Below are positions 36,036 to 43,776 of a stretch of 64,000 nucleotides of DNA, in pieces; position 1 is the stretch's first letter; each line of letters begins with the position of its first letter. Location: contig CAVOII010000010.1 of assembly GCA_963696025.1 (NCBI GenBank), positions 372,001-436,000 of the forward strand. The letters are read 5' to 3'. The stretch comes from JABCYV01 sp963696025. GTDB taxonomy: Bacteria > Acidobacteriota > Terriglobia > Terriglobales > Acidobacteriaceae. Position numbers and translations under genes: made by a program. The notes under the pieces are model-generated. The model was not told the DNA's origin. It saw nothing but the letters and a program-made list of their open reading frames with translations, and ran no database searches.

Positions 36036-36120
36036 TAGTCGGTCTTCAGTCGTGAGTCTTCAGGGACACGCGCAGATCGTGCTTTCTAGCCTGAAGACCG
36101 GCGACTGACGACCGATGACT
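36034..36120. repeat. Long imperfect inverted repeat between convergent genes
   Basis: Arm 1 (36034-36062, TAGTCGGTCTTCAGTCGTGA onward) and arm 2 (36092-36120, CCTGAAGACCGGCGACTGAC onward) match in about 24 of 29 positions. They fill the whole space between the DUF2203 and M28 stop codons. Both arms are made of the GACTGACGACC word seen in other spacers. There is no T-run, but a bidirectional stop or mRNA-protecting hairpin is possible. Confidence 0.6.
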
Positions 36121-36123
36121 TTC

Positions 36124-37560
36124 TCACGGCCGTCCGCCTTCCCTCCACTGTGGTTTGAATCCCGAATTTGCCAGCCACTCGACCGGCCCCAGCAGCGACC
36201 GGATTGCGGCGTTTAAATGTTTGAAGTCGATGTGCGCCAGGTCGTCGCTCGGTTCGTGATAGTCGGAGTGCAGCCCGAAACTTGAAATTGTGTGCGCCAC
36301 CACGCCCTTTTTTGCCAACCCGAAATTATCGGAGCGGGCAAAAAAATTCTGCTCCGGTCGCGGATCAGGCACCAGATGCGCTCCGTGCGCTGCCAGCGCC
36401 GGGCCCAGATTGGAACGATCCCACCCTGTGAGCCAAAGATTATCGTCGCTAACCACAGAGTCGGGGCGACCAATCATTTCGATTTCCAGGTCGGCCGCAA
36501 TTTTCTCCAATGGCAGCGGAGGATGCTCGCCGAAGTACGCTGAACCGAGTGCACCCGTCTCTTCGCTGCCAAACAACGCAAAAATCACCGTCCGCCGCGG
36601 ACGAGGCTCCGCGCTCAGCACGCGCGCGAATTCCAGAACGGCGGCGACGCCTGAGGCGTCATCGTCGGCGCCGTTGTAAATGTTGTCACCGTTCACCGGC
36701 TGACCGATTCCCAGATGGTCGAGATGCGCCGATAGAATCACGGCGGAGTTACGCAGTTTCGGATCACTGCCGCGCAACTTGCCGACTACATTCCAGGTAT
36801 GGCCCTTCTCAGTCGTGGCCGAACCCTCGAAATGCAACCCTGTGCCTTGCGGCACATCTTGAAGAACCTTGAGAGCGTCCGCACTTAACTCCAGCACATT
36901 GACATTGCCTGGTTCGGCGCCAGCCTGGTCCTCCAATTGAGGCTTCAAGCGCGGCAAATCGCGGACGGCAGTTTCGAATTGTTCGGGTTCGTTCGGACCG
37001 GCAAGAATTACTCCGGTCGCACCTTGAGCCGCGGCCACGAAAGCCGCCTGCCGCGCCTCATGCTTATCCTTACCGGTGATAAGCACCACCGAGCCTTCCT
37101 TAATCGGTAAATCTTTTTTATCGATATCTATTTTCTGCAGTGGTCCAGAGAACTGCTCCCTGGTCAACTCGCTGACCACAAAGTCTTTCCCGTTGGTGAA
37201 GACGATTTGCTTAGCATCGCCAGGCGCGATGAAAGTGAGTGTCGGGCCTTCCGCGAATTTCCGTATGAGCAGGCTTGCGCGTTGTAGAAAGCCACCGTTA
37301 TCACCGGCCGGCTCGATGCCGTAAGCCCGCAGTTCAGAAGCGATATAGGTTGCTGCCACCAGTTCGTCCGCCGTCCCGCTGCCGCGTCCGCGCAAGGCAT
37401 CTGAAGCCAGAAATTCCATTTGTGCGCGAATGCAAGCGGAACAAATGGTCGGTGTTTCACGCCTTGATGGTTGGGCACTCGGTCCTTGGGCAACGGCCGC
37501 GTACGCCAGCACCGGGAGGAAAAGAAGCGAAGAAAGCCGACGAGCGACGTTTCGTTTCAT
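36124..37560 (-). CDS. M28-family zinc aminopeptidase, exported
   Basis: The 478-residue protein has a signal peptide (residues 1-25, ending AVAQ) and an inserted PA domain. The M28 metal site is visible: VILSAHLDHLGIG (His and Asp), NGADDDASGVAAVLEFA (bridging Asp), FALFGSEETGALGS (Glu-Glu), EIEMIGRPDS (Asp) and a C-terminal His in SSFGLHSDYHEPSDD. It should remove N-terminal residues from peptides in the periplasm. The length fits PA-M28 proteins. Confidence 0.92.
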   Translation of the reverse strand: MKRNVARRLSSLLFLPVLAYAAVAQGPSAQPSRRETPTICSACIRAQMEFLASDALRGRGSGTADELVAATYIASELRAYGIEPAGDNGGFLQRASLLIRKFAEGPTLTFIAPGDAKQIVFTNGKDFVVSELTREQFSGPLQKIDIDKKDLPIKEGSVVLITGKDKHEARQAAFVAAAQGATGVILAGPNEPEQFETAVRDLPRLKPQLEDQAGAEPGNVNVLELSADALKVLQDVPQGTGLHFEGSATTEKGHTWNVVGKLRGSDPKLRNSAVILSAHLDHLGIGQPVNGDNIYNGADDDASGVAAVLEFARVLSAEPRPRRTVIFALFGSEETGALGSAYFGEHPPLPLEKIAADLEIEMIGRPDSVVSDDNLWLTGWDRSNLGPALAAHGAHLVPDPRPEQNFFARSDNFGLAKKGVVAHTISSFGLHSDYHEPSDDLAHIDFKHLNAAIRSLLGPVEWLANSGFKPQWREGGRP

Positions 37561-37857
37561 TGGTGGTCGGAGATAAGGTTACTAGATCGTGTAGAGACTG
37601 AGCTCTTGCAGGCCGAGGGAAGCGTTCAGGCGGTCGCCCTTAAAGGATTCTGACTAACGACCAGCGACGAACGACCAACAGAAAATATGTGCAAGTCGAG
37701 TCGCGGGGCACGTTCCGACCTTAAGCGCAACACTGGGAGCGGTTCGTGCTGCACAACGTGGTACACCTGCGCACCGCCCGAATCTTCTCTGCTACAATGT
37801 GTTGCGCCGCTTGTAGATGCTGCCCGAACGGGCGCCTCTCTCGGGGCTTTCTAGATC
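37561..37857. other. Spacer with word-like repeat and a lone -10-like box
   Basis: This divergent spacer of about 300 bp lies between the M28 and Ig-like lipoprotein genes. It contains the word-like stretch GACTAACGACCAGCGACGAA (from 37651) and a TACAAT box at 37793-37798, 60 bases before the plus-strand ATG, without a convincing -35 box. No gene is seen. Confidence 0.45.
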
Positions 37858-38496
37858 ATGCGAAGTGTCAAGCGCGAACTCCAACTCCTGTCTGCACTTG
37901 CGACCCTTTTTCTGTTGGCCTTGGCGGTGGGCTGCACCGGCTTTTTCGTCAACCCCACGCTGACCAGCATCACTGTCGGCCCCACGGCTACGATCCAGCA
38001 ATCTAAGACTGTCCAGATGACTGCAACCGGCACTTATAACGACGGCAGCACTAAGACCATTACCTCGGGTGTGTTCTGGAACAGCGGTACGACTACCGTA
38101 GCTACAGTCGGCAGCACAAGCGGCTTGGTGACCGGCGTGTCGCCGGGAACGTCTAGCATCACAGGTTCGTCGGGCACCTTTAGCGGCAGCGCTACCATCA
38201 CGGTCACGTTAAGCGGCATCACCAAGATTACGGTTACGTCCCCTGCGACCAATATCATGTACGGTAGCAGTGAGCAATTTACGGCAACGGCCACAGCACC
38301 CGGCGGAACGTTTGATGTTACCGATTCGGTGACGTGGACGACGAACCCTAGCTCGATTCCGAATGTAAGTATCGACTCGAGTACCGGATCTCTCACGACG
38401 ACGTCAGGTCCGACAGGGTCGACGACGTTCCAGGTGATCGCGACCGATCCGTCGACTGGGATCTTCGGCTCGGAAAGCTTTACCGTCCACCAGTAA
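37858..38496 (+). CDS. Ig-like (Big) domain lipoprotein
   Basis: The 212-residue protein has a lipoprotein signal (LLALAVGC, cysteine at residue 26). Two bacterial Ig-like repeats follow, each with the sequence T-x-T-G-x-Y-x-D-G-S-T or its equivalent and W-x-S/T: TGTYNDGSTKTITSGVFWNS, VTGVSPGTSSITGS, and VTWTTNPSSIPNVSI. Thr and Ser are abundant. Such proteins are cell-surface or outer-membrane lipoproteins, possibly adhesive. It resembles the lipoprotein at 24197-24859 in design. Confidence 0.82.
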   Translation: MRSVKRELQLLSALATLFLLALAVGCTGFFVNPTLTSITVGPTATIQQSKTVQMTATGTYNDGSTKTITSGVFWNSGTTTVATVGSTSGLVTGVSPGTSSITGSSGTFSGSATITVTLSGITKITVTSPATNIMYGSSEQFTATATAPGGTFDVTDSVTWTTNPSSIPNVSIDSSTGSLTTTSGPTGSTTFQVIATDPSTGIFGSESFTVHQ

Positions 38497-38686
38497 GGCC
38501 ACTAAGCCTTCATGTGCGAAGTCGGCTGCATCTACAGCGGAGGTGGCGATGCTCCGGGTTAACGCGGTTATTTTACGCTGCCCTCAAAGACCCTCTCCCC
38601 CATCGCGGTCCTTGATGCTTGACGAATCTCCCTGAGACCCAAGACCTGACACCTGCGAGCTGACCACTCGGGCTGCTATATTCCTT

Positions 38687-39703
38687 GTGATTCCCGTGAG
38701 ACTTGGTTTCAGACTAGCTTTGCCACTGCTCGGACTGTCGGCAGCGCTGCCGTTCTCTGCCTGCAGTCGTGGCCGCCAGATTCACGAGACTGCCTACGTT
38801 TCCGCTCCGCAAGCCACCCTTCGCGACCAAGTCGCGGCGGTCTACAAAAAGACCGGCACGTTGAAGAATGGCGAGGCAGTCCAGGTACTGGAGCGCGAGC
38901 GGCGCTTCGTCCGGGTGCGCGCCGCCGACGGCTCCGAAGGGTGGGTGGAGCAGCGCGCCCTGGTTCCCAAGCAGGTTTATGACGAATTCCAAAAACTTGC
39001 GCAGCAGGAACAGAATTCCCCGGCGCAAGCGACCGGCGTCACGCGTAACGATACCAACATCCACCTGGAATCAAATCGGGATGCAGAGCACCTCTACCAA
39101 CTCGATCAGGGATCCAAAGTTTCTATTTTGAAGCGGGCTACCACCGAGAAGAAGTTGCCGGCAGGCGCCAGGCCGGCTGCTTCCGAGAAGAAAGCGCAAC
39201 CGGCAGCTCCGCCCATGGAGGACTGGTGGCTCATTCGCGATGCGCAGGGACACGTCGGTTGGATCCTGGGACGCATGCTGGACATCGACATCCCCATCGA
39301 GGTTGCGCAGTACGCTGAGGGACAACGCATCGTGGCTTTCTTTGTGCTGAACCAGGTCACGGATGGTGACAAGAAAGTCGCACAATACCTTGTGATCCTA
39401 ACCGAACCCAAAGATGGCATGCCTTTCGACTATAACCAGATTCGCGTTTTCACCTGGAACGTAAGGCGGCACCGCTACGAAACTGCCTATCGCGAACGCA
39501 ATCTGAATGGCGTGCTGCCTGTGTCCGTTTCTCAGGAAGACTTCGATAAAGAAGGCACCTTGCCGGTGTTCGTACTGCAGGTGAAAGATGACGGCGGAAG
39601 TCTGGTGCAGCGGAAGTACAAGCTGAACACGCCTATCGTGCGGCGGGTCCTGGCTCCGGGAGAACAACCGCCGAAGGCCGTTGCCCGCAAAAAGCGCCGT
39701 TAG
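38687..39703 (+). CDS. Lipoprotein with bacterial SH3 domain
   Basis: The 338-residue protein has a signal with lipobox FSAC (about residues 24-27). An SH3b domain (GTLKNGEAVQVLERERRFVR, VRAADGSEGWVEQRALVP) is followed by a Lys/Ala-rich linker and a second SH3-like segment (DWWLIRDAQGHVGWILGRML). A beta-rich C-terminal domain ends in a basic tail (AVARKKRR). SH3b domains bind cell-wall peptides, so attachment to peptidoglycan is likely. The start is GTG 38687 (another GTG three codons on); the spacer before it has word-like repeats and no clear ribosome site. Confidence 0.8.
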   Translation: MIPVRLGFRLALPLLGLSAALPFSACSRGRQIHETAYVSAPQATLRDQVAAVYKKTGTLKNGEAVQVLERERRFVRVRAADGSEGWVEQRALVPKQVYDEFQKLAQQEQNSPAQATGVTRNDTNIHLESNRDAEHLYQLDQGSKVSILKRATTEKKLPAGARPAASEKKAQPAAPPMEDWWLIRDAQGHVGWILGRMLDIDIPIEVAQYAEGQRIVAFFVLNQVTDGDKKVAQYLVILTEPKDGMPFDYNQIRVFTWNVRRHRYETAYRERNLNGVLPVSVSQEDFDKEGTLPVFVLQVKDDGGSLVQRKYKLNTPIVRRVLAPGEQPPKAVARKKRR

Positions 39704-39856
39704 CGGCGGTCAGCCGTCGGCTAGATTTTGAACCCGCAGTTCCCTAGGCCATCTTGGAGGAGGCAGAGAAGTGCCCCCCGTTTGCGGGGGTGAACATGAA
39801 CCACCGATTATGGATTAATGAGCCCAAAGTATCATCTCAACGGTAAGAATTCTCTG

Positions 39857-40099
39857 TCAGCGCAACAGACTATTCCCAAGATGGACTGACTTGTGGCAGT
39901 GACCGCATAGCGTAATCAGATTATGTTCAATGTCGCTGCCGGAATGACTACGGAGTTGCTGGTGGTGAACCTCAAGCTTCGACATCGCGCCGCAACTCTG
40001 GCATCGCCAACCGTCTCGACGTAATACTTGCTGACGCACGTCTTCGTACAACTCGGGAGAGAGTCGCAGCCGAGGATTCTTGGGCCGAATTTGTTTCAC
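39857..40099 (-). CDS. HNH endonuclease
   Basis: The 80-residue protein has the full HNH motif: a zinc pair CQSC, the catalytic LEVHHQQLRSHSGSDIEHNL, a second pair CGHC, and HKSVHLGN. It is a minimal nuclease without an extra DNA-binding domain. The start is GTG 40099, overlapping the upstream gene's stop by four bases (GTGA), with GAGAAGG upstream. It is last in the five-gene recombination-type operon that starts at 42845. Confidence 0.88.
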   Translation of the reverse strand: MKQIRPKNPRLRLSPELYEDVRQQVLRRDGWRCQSCGAMSKLEVHHQQLRSHSGSDIEHNLITLCGHCHKSVHLGNSLLR

Positions 40100-40788
40100 G
40101 ACGCCTTCTCAAGGGCATGAGCTACAAATGCCTGTCGTTGTTCCGCCGGCAGGAACCCGAAGCAGCGTGAGAGCGAGTACAAAAGCAGGTCCGGATTGTC
40201 CAGGTTGGCCCCCGCCAGGAAATCTGCGCAGATCATCTCCAGACAATAACCACGGGATTTGTCGCTCCCGAGCATCAGAGCCGCGGTCTCAATCGCTTGC
40301 TCAACGACCGGGATCTGGCTCTTGTACAGCTTGAAGTAGATGATTTCCCAGGGTTCGGTTTCCCGCCCGGTCAGTTCCTTTTCGACCTCCCGTTTGAACT
40401 GTTCCTTCGGCATCTCGCGGGCTTTGTGCAACCAGGTTGCACAATCGAATTCCTGCCTGTCCCTTCTGGCCAGCTTTGCCAGTTCCAGCCCCTTCGTCCA
40501 TCCCACCGTCTTCAGCTCTCGCCGCACCTGCGGCGGCAAGTGCTCGTGGATCGACATCAGGTAGTAGGCTTTCCGCCTCGATTCCGGAAACCGCCTCTCT
40601 AGAAACTCGTCGAAGGACTTGAGGTTCTCCAGCCGCCAGTACTGACCGGCCCGGACTTCGCACAGATACCGTCCCAGTTCAACGAAGCGGGTGTCCCGCT
40701 CGGTTTCCGTCCGCCGTTCCCAGGCCAGGATCTCGTCGATCTTGGTCAGTACGAACCGGGCCCGTCGACGGTTGAGTTTGGGCGGCAT
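40096..40788 (-). CDS. Unknown protein of the recombination-type operon
   Basis: The 230-residue protein starts MPPKLNRRRARFVLTKIDEI. It is helical and basic at first. The central SFDEFLERRFPESRRKAYYL then LMSIHEHLPP looks like a helix-turn-helix of the kind seen in plasmid or phage replication and partition proteins. The C-terminal part (YKSQIPVVEQAIETAALMLG, FLAGANLDNPDLLLYSL) is helical. AGGA eight bases before ATG 40788 supports this start rather than 40827, which overlaps the nuclease gene. I do not recognise a named family; a DNA-binding role is inferred. Confidence 0.68.
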   Translation of the reverse strand: MPPKLNRRRARFVLTKIDEILAWERRTETERDTRFVELGRYLCEVRAGQYWRLENLKSFDEFLERRFPESRRKAYYLMSIHEHLPPQVRRELKTVGWTKGLELAKLARRDRQEFDCATWLHKAREMPKEQFKREVEKELTGRETEPWEIIYFKLYKSQIPVVEQAIETAALMLGSDKSRGYCLEMICADFLAGANLDNPDLLLYSLSRCFGFLPAEQRQAFVAHALEKAS

Positions 40789-40798
40789 AGGTGTGTTC

Positions 40799-41602
40799 CT
40801 AGTACGTAAGCTCGTCAAGCCAGCCAAGGTCTTCTGCTCCGGGCCGCTTAATCAGGTTGGCCGCGACCAAATCCTGCCGTCCCAGACACAGTCCCAGGTA
40901 TGGGCAACTGCTGCAGGGGTTCTGGGGAAATCGAATGCCGCTGTGAGGCAGGAATTCGGCAGACTCGATCCGTCCGATCGTGTCTTCGACCAGATGGCCG
41001 AATTCCTGGCGCTGCTCGTCGGTGATCGTGGTGTGGAGGTACTGAACTTCAACCAGCCGCTTGCGGACGAATACGACCTGGGCGACCTCGGTCATGCCGG
41101 TCATCCAGGAATAGCAGACGAGCTGTGGGTCGAGGGCCAGCAGACCCTCCGGTTCCTCCGGGTAGCGGCTGGAAGTGGTCTTCCACTCGAGAAGAGAACG
41201 TGTGCCGTCCAGGTGCCCGATAGCATCGACGTAGGCCACGAAGTCATTCTTCTCGGAGACCGCTCGGGTGAACTTGATTTGCAGATTGCGGCGAGGTTGG
41301 CGAATCTGGATGCGGTCGTCCTGGCAGAAGCGCTCCAGCAGCTGAATCCCTTGCTGCAACATCCGGTCCCAGGTATCGCCTTTGGAATACTGCAGGCCTT
41401 GGTTCTGACAGGCCGCCCACTCACGAAACAGGACGGCAGTCGAATCTTCACGGAGGAAGTAGGCCGCCAGAGCCTGTTCGAAGGCTCGGCCGAAGAGCAT
41501 GGCGGCCCGGGTATCCTTCTCCCGCCAGCCGTCGAGGTAGCGATGGCGATAGCGTCGCGGGCAGGTGAGGTAGTGGCTGATCTGGGTGTAGCTGTAGGTC
41601 AT
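40799..41602 (-). CDS. PD-(D/E)XK nuclease with Fe-S-type cysteines (RecB/Cas4-like)
   Basis: The 267-residue protein starts MTYSYTQISHYLTCPRRYRH, whose S-x-x-x-x-x-x-x-C-P-x-x-Y is the opening of RecB-family nucleases. The active site is read as DFVAYVDAIGHLDG (Asp) and SLLEWKTTSSRY (E-x-K). The first cysteine (CPRRY) and the C-terminal CSSCPYLGLC supply four ligands for a 4Fe-4S cluster, as in Cas4 and AddB-type nucleases. It could resect DNA ends for the annealing protein encoded upstream. ATG overlaps the upstream stop (ATGA). Confidence 0.82.
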   Translation of the reverse strand: MTYSYTQISHYLTCPRRYRHRYLDGWREKDTRAAMLFGRAFEQALAAYFLREDSTAVLFREWAACQNQGLQYSKGDTWDRMLQQGIQLLERFCQDDRIQIRQPRRNLQIKFTRAVSEKNDFVAYVDAIGHLDGTRSLLEWKTTSSRYPEEPEGLLALDPQLVCYSWMTGMTEVAQVVFVRKRLVEVQYLHTTITDEQRQEFGHLVEDTIGRIESAEFLPHSGIRFPQNPCSSCPYLGLCLGRQDLVAANLIKRPGAEDLGWLDELTY

Positions 41603-42039
41603 GACGCCACCCTAGAACCGCTAACACTTGCCGGCGGGGCCGCGAAGAGTTCTTCCCACTGGCCGGCTGGGGCGAAGCCGTCGAAGTTCACGAGAAATGT
41701 GCCGTTGATGGTCGTGTGGCTGATCTTGACTACACCTCTGAGCCCGATCAGGGCCTTCTCGTCGATCTCATCTCGTCCGAGCAGTTCGCAATCGTAGCCA
41801 AAGTCACGGAGCAACCAAGTCAGCTTCCACAATGCCTTCGGAGTGCAATAAACCCGACCGGTGATCAAGCGGCCGGCCACGTGCTTGGGCTCAATGACGG
41901 CGAAACGGAGGAGGTAGTAAGGTCTCTGGCCTTGCCAACGATACTGGGCTCGGTCGACTTGGACCAGGAATAGGCCATCCGAAATCGAATCAGCTGCTGA
42001 TCGATCGGCGTCATGCAGACCTGTGATGCGGCGCCTCAG
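41599..42039 (-). CDS. Small protein of the recombination-type operon, possibly ssDNA-binding
   Basis: The 146-residue protein has a core DGLFLVQVDRAQYRWQGQRP then YYLLRFAVIEPKHVAGRLIT, and later LGRDEIDEKALIGLRGVVKI and GTFLVNFDGF. This beta-rich order resembles DUF669-like phage proteins thought to bind single-stranded DNA, but the match is by eye. No ATG or GTG fits the start. CTG 42039 overlaps the upstream stop (CTGA) and has AAGGAAGG six bases before it. A TTG at 42111 would overlap the upstream gene by 76 bases. Ends ATGA-coupled to the nuclease gene. Confidence 0.6.
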   Translation of the reverse strand: MRRRITGLHDADRSAADSISDGLFLVQVDRAQYRWQGQRPYYLLRFAVIEPKHVAGRLITGRVYCTPKALWKLTWLLRDFGYDCELLGRDEIDEKALIGLRGVVKISHTTINGTFLVNFDGFAPAGQWEELFAAPPASVSGSRVAS

Positions 42040-42845
42040 GCTGCACCTTCCTTGGTCCGGAAATAGCTGTTGAGCTGGCAGAGCAGGGCGTTTCGGTCCT
42101 TCTCGGCCCAATCGGCGAGGTGTGCAACGAAGTTCTCGACCTGCTCCCGGGTCGCCTCGCGCAGGGTCTTGGTCCCGCAGAAGTCGGTGGCGTAGGCCTT
42201 GACCAAAGTGGGATCCAGTTGGTGCTGGCGGATGATCTGACAGAGGCGGTCGCGGATCTTTGGGCCCCCGTAGTTTCCGTTGGCAGGTTGCAAAGGGATC
42301 CTCTTCGACTGCGGTAGGGATTGCAGCGATTCGGCGGAGGATCCCAATTCCTCGACAGAACAGATACCAATGCCGTAAGCCTTACGCAGGGCGCGGTTCA
42401 CGGCCCGCGTTTCCGCCACCCTCATTTCGGCGCCATGGACCAAGGGAGAAACATTCGAGGGATCGGCGTCGCCGTAGCCGACGAAGCCACGACAGTTTTG
42501 TGACCTGTAGACCGTAGCCTTGAATGCCCATCGGGACGTAGAGGGGGTCGATAACTCGGCTACGGGTTTTACGTCGATGCCTGCACAATGCGTTCGGCGA
42601 GCTAGGCGTATCAGGCCCGTGTGAGTTACATACCAGCCGCTATTCAAAAGGAGGAGATCACCAGCAATGATTGAAAAACCGAATTCCTGAGTGTAACTTT
42701 TGAGGTTTTGGAGAGACTGGGGCGTAAGGGCTCCCCACCTCATTCTTGCCAGCCTCAGATTCTTACTTGCCAGTTTGTCCAAGCATCCGTTGTCTGGAGG
42801 GCTTGCTGATCTGTACTTATTAGGTGCTCTGGTGTACGGGTTCAT
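42036..42845 (-). CDS. Predicted single-strand-annealing-like recombination protein
   Basis: The product has 269 residues. A central block, GFVGYGDADPSNVSPLVHGA then EMRVAETRAVNRALRKAYGI, resembles the E-x-x-A-x-T-R-A-x-x-R-A-L-R helix of ERF/Rad52-type annealing proteins. A preceding beta-rich region (GDLLLLNSGWYVTHTGLIRL, SRWAFKATVYRSQNCRGFVG) fits the same fold. The C-terminal helical domain (LREATREQVENFVAHLADW) is separate. I chose ATG 42845: AAAGGA lies nine bases upstream, whereas an ATG at 42854 would be too close to it. It is first gene of the operon. The assignment is by motif only. Confidence 0.62.
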   Translation of the reverse strand: MNPYTRAPNKYRSASPPDNGCLDKLASKNLRLARMRWGALTPQSLQNLKSYTQEFGFSIIAGDLLLLNSGWYVTHTGLIRLARRTHCAGIDVKPVAELSTPSTSRWAFKATVYRSQNCRGFVGYGDADPSNVSPLVHGAEMRVAETRAVNRALRKAYGIGICSVEELGSSAESLQSLPQSKRIPLQPANGNYGGPKIRDRLCQIIRQHQLDPTLVKAYATDFCGTKTLREATREQVENFVAHLADWAEKDRNALLCQLNSYFRTKEGAA

Positions 42846-42872
42846 TTTATGCATTCCTTTATTGCTAAGCAT

Positions 42873-42925
42873 TGTTAAACAAAGGGTAACATTTCCGAAC
42901 CAAAGTTGTCAACGGTTGTTAAACA
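42873..42925. promoter_or_regulatory. Paired dyads between the divergent cassette genes
   Basis: Two identical copies of TGTTAAACA (dyad TGTT-A-AACA) lie at 42873-42881 and 42917-42925, 44 bases apart (about four helix turns). A related GTTGTCAAC lies between them at 42905-42913. They sit in the AT-rich gap between the annealing-protein gene (minus) and the ribbon-helix-helix-like gene (plus). They are candidate operators for that small protein. Confidence 0.6.
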
Positions 42926-42959
42926 CAGTGAAGCTTGTTTTCGGATATATTTTTGAGCT

Positions 42960-43157
42960 GTGGCTAAGAGCGCATTTCTCGGGTTTCGCTTGAATCCAGA
43001 GTTAAGGAAACAGCTCGAAAAGATCGCGCTGCGAGAGGAACGTAGCATCTCGCAGATTTGCGAAGTGTTACTGAGAGGGGGCGTTGTAGCTTATCAGAAA
43101 GAAGGTTCAAAATACGTTCAGCGATTTCTTTACCGACAAAGTAAAACCGAGCAATAG
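42960..43157 (+). CDS. Small ribbon-helix-helix-type regulator
   Basis: The 65-residue protein starts (GTG) MAKSAFLGFRLNPELRKQLE and continues KIALREERSISQICEVLLRG. A short strand (FLGFRL) followed by two helices separated by RSIS is the ribbon-helix-helix plan of Arc/CopG proteins. A basic tail (YVQRFLYRQSKTEQ) follows. It is divergent from the recombination-type operon and probably represses it and itself through the TGTTAAACA dyads. Small size and a missing enzyme domain fit a pure DNA-binding protein. Confidence 0.75.
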   Translation: MAKSAFLGFRLNPELRKQLEKIALREERSISQICEVLLRGGVVAYQKEGSKYVQRFLYRQSKTEQ

Positions 43158-43209
43158 CAACAGTGAGTCACGATCGTTGTTGGCACGCGCATCGATGGCC
43201 CAAGGAGCA

Positions 43210-43322
43210 GCGCGTGCTCCTTCGTGCCCCGTTCGTATTTCCCTCCTCCAGCACTTCGTGTGCCTCGAAGTAGGCTGCGCTGTTAACAGTCGGATTCCCC
43301 GGCGGTAAGTCTTCGAGTCCAT
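43210..43322 (-). pseudogene. Decayed DUF309 gene copy
   Basis: Read on the minus strand from ATG 43322, the sequence gives MDSKTYRRGIRLL. After a one-base deletion near 43290 it gives NSAAYFEAHEVLEE, which parallels MELYLRGIKLFNSHAYFEAH and EVLED of the intact gene at 45124-45462. Past this point it diverges and the rest of the domain is missing. Upstream DNA also matches (see the repeat entry at 43365). It is a truncated, frameshifted relic of a duplication. Confidence 0.7.
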
Positions 43323-43364
43323 CGCCATTGAATTGTGCACGATAAAGTGATGCCAAGGAATGCG

Positions 43365-43432
43365 GAACTTCCACCCGTCTCTATACAGGATGCAATATCA
43401 CACAGAGACAGTCTTTCCGCTTCCTCTACCCG
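43365..43432. repeat. Upstream region shared with the intact DUF309 gene
   Basis: The sequence GGAACTTCC...ATACAGGATGCAATATCACA followed by CAGAGACAGTCTTTCCGC matches the region at about 45483-45553 (ATACAGGATTTCATATCACA, CCTAGACAGTCCATCCG). The two copies lie at the same distance upstream of the DUF309 relic and the intact gene. This suggests a duplicated promoter region kept under some constraint. The remaining DNA to 43776 shows no gene. Confidence 0.65.
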
Positions 43433-43776
43433 CTCGGGCCGCGGGAGATCACAAAGAACAGAATTCCCCAAGTGACGGTTTGCTGCAAGGTAAAACGATG
43501 GCGTGACGGCGATCACATCGAGCGCTGTGTCCGCTCTGGTTTGCTGGTGGCCGGGCGCCAGTTCGCAACATCCCCTTGAACGTCGCCCACATAGATTACC
43601 CAGGTAACGACAATTCAGTCCTTTTTTTTCTTCCAGTTCGCTTTCCCCATACAATAGTGGATGGAGATCCGCCGCTCGTGAGCCCAAGAGAGTTCTGAGC
43701 TAACGAACAGCAGCGCTGGTACCGCGGACCCTGTAAACATTTTTTGCCTTGTTCAGACATTTGGGAAAGCTGCTGC

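Noticed and set aside
39771..39790. GC-rich 6-bp hairpin (CCCCCG/CGGGGG) after the SH3 lipoprotein
   Set aside because: No T-run in either direction; not listed as a terminator.
40691..41797. 368-codon plus-strand frame opposite the cassette nuclease
   Set aside because: Covers two coupled minus-strand genes with clear motifs; no domain on the plus strand.
42040..42111. Upstream extension of the small cassette protein to TTG 42111
   Set aside because: It would overlap the annealing-protein gene by 76 bases and its residues look like an off-frame reading of that gene.
43107..43340. 77-codon minus-strand frame as a real gene
   Set aside because: It contains the first codons of a DUF309 relic in one frame and unrelated sequence after the frameshift; better treated as a pseudogene.
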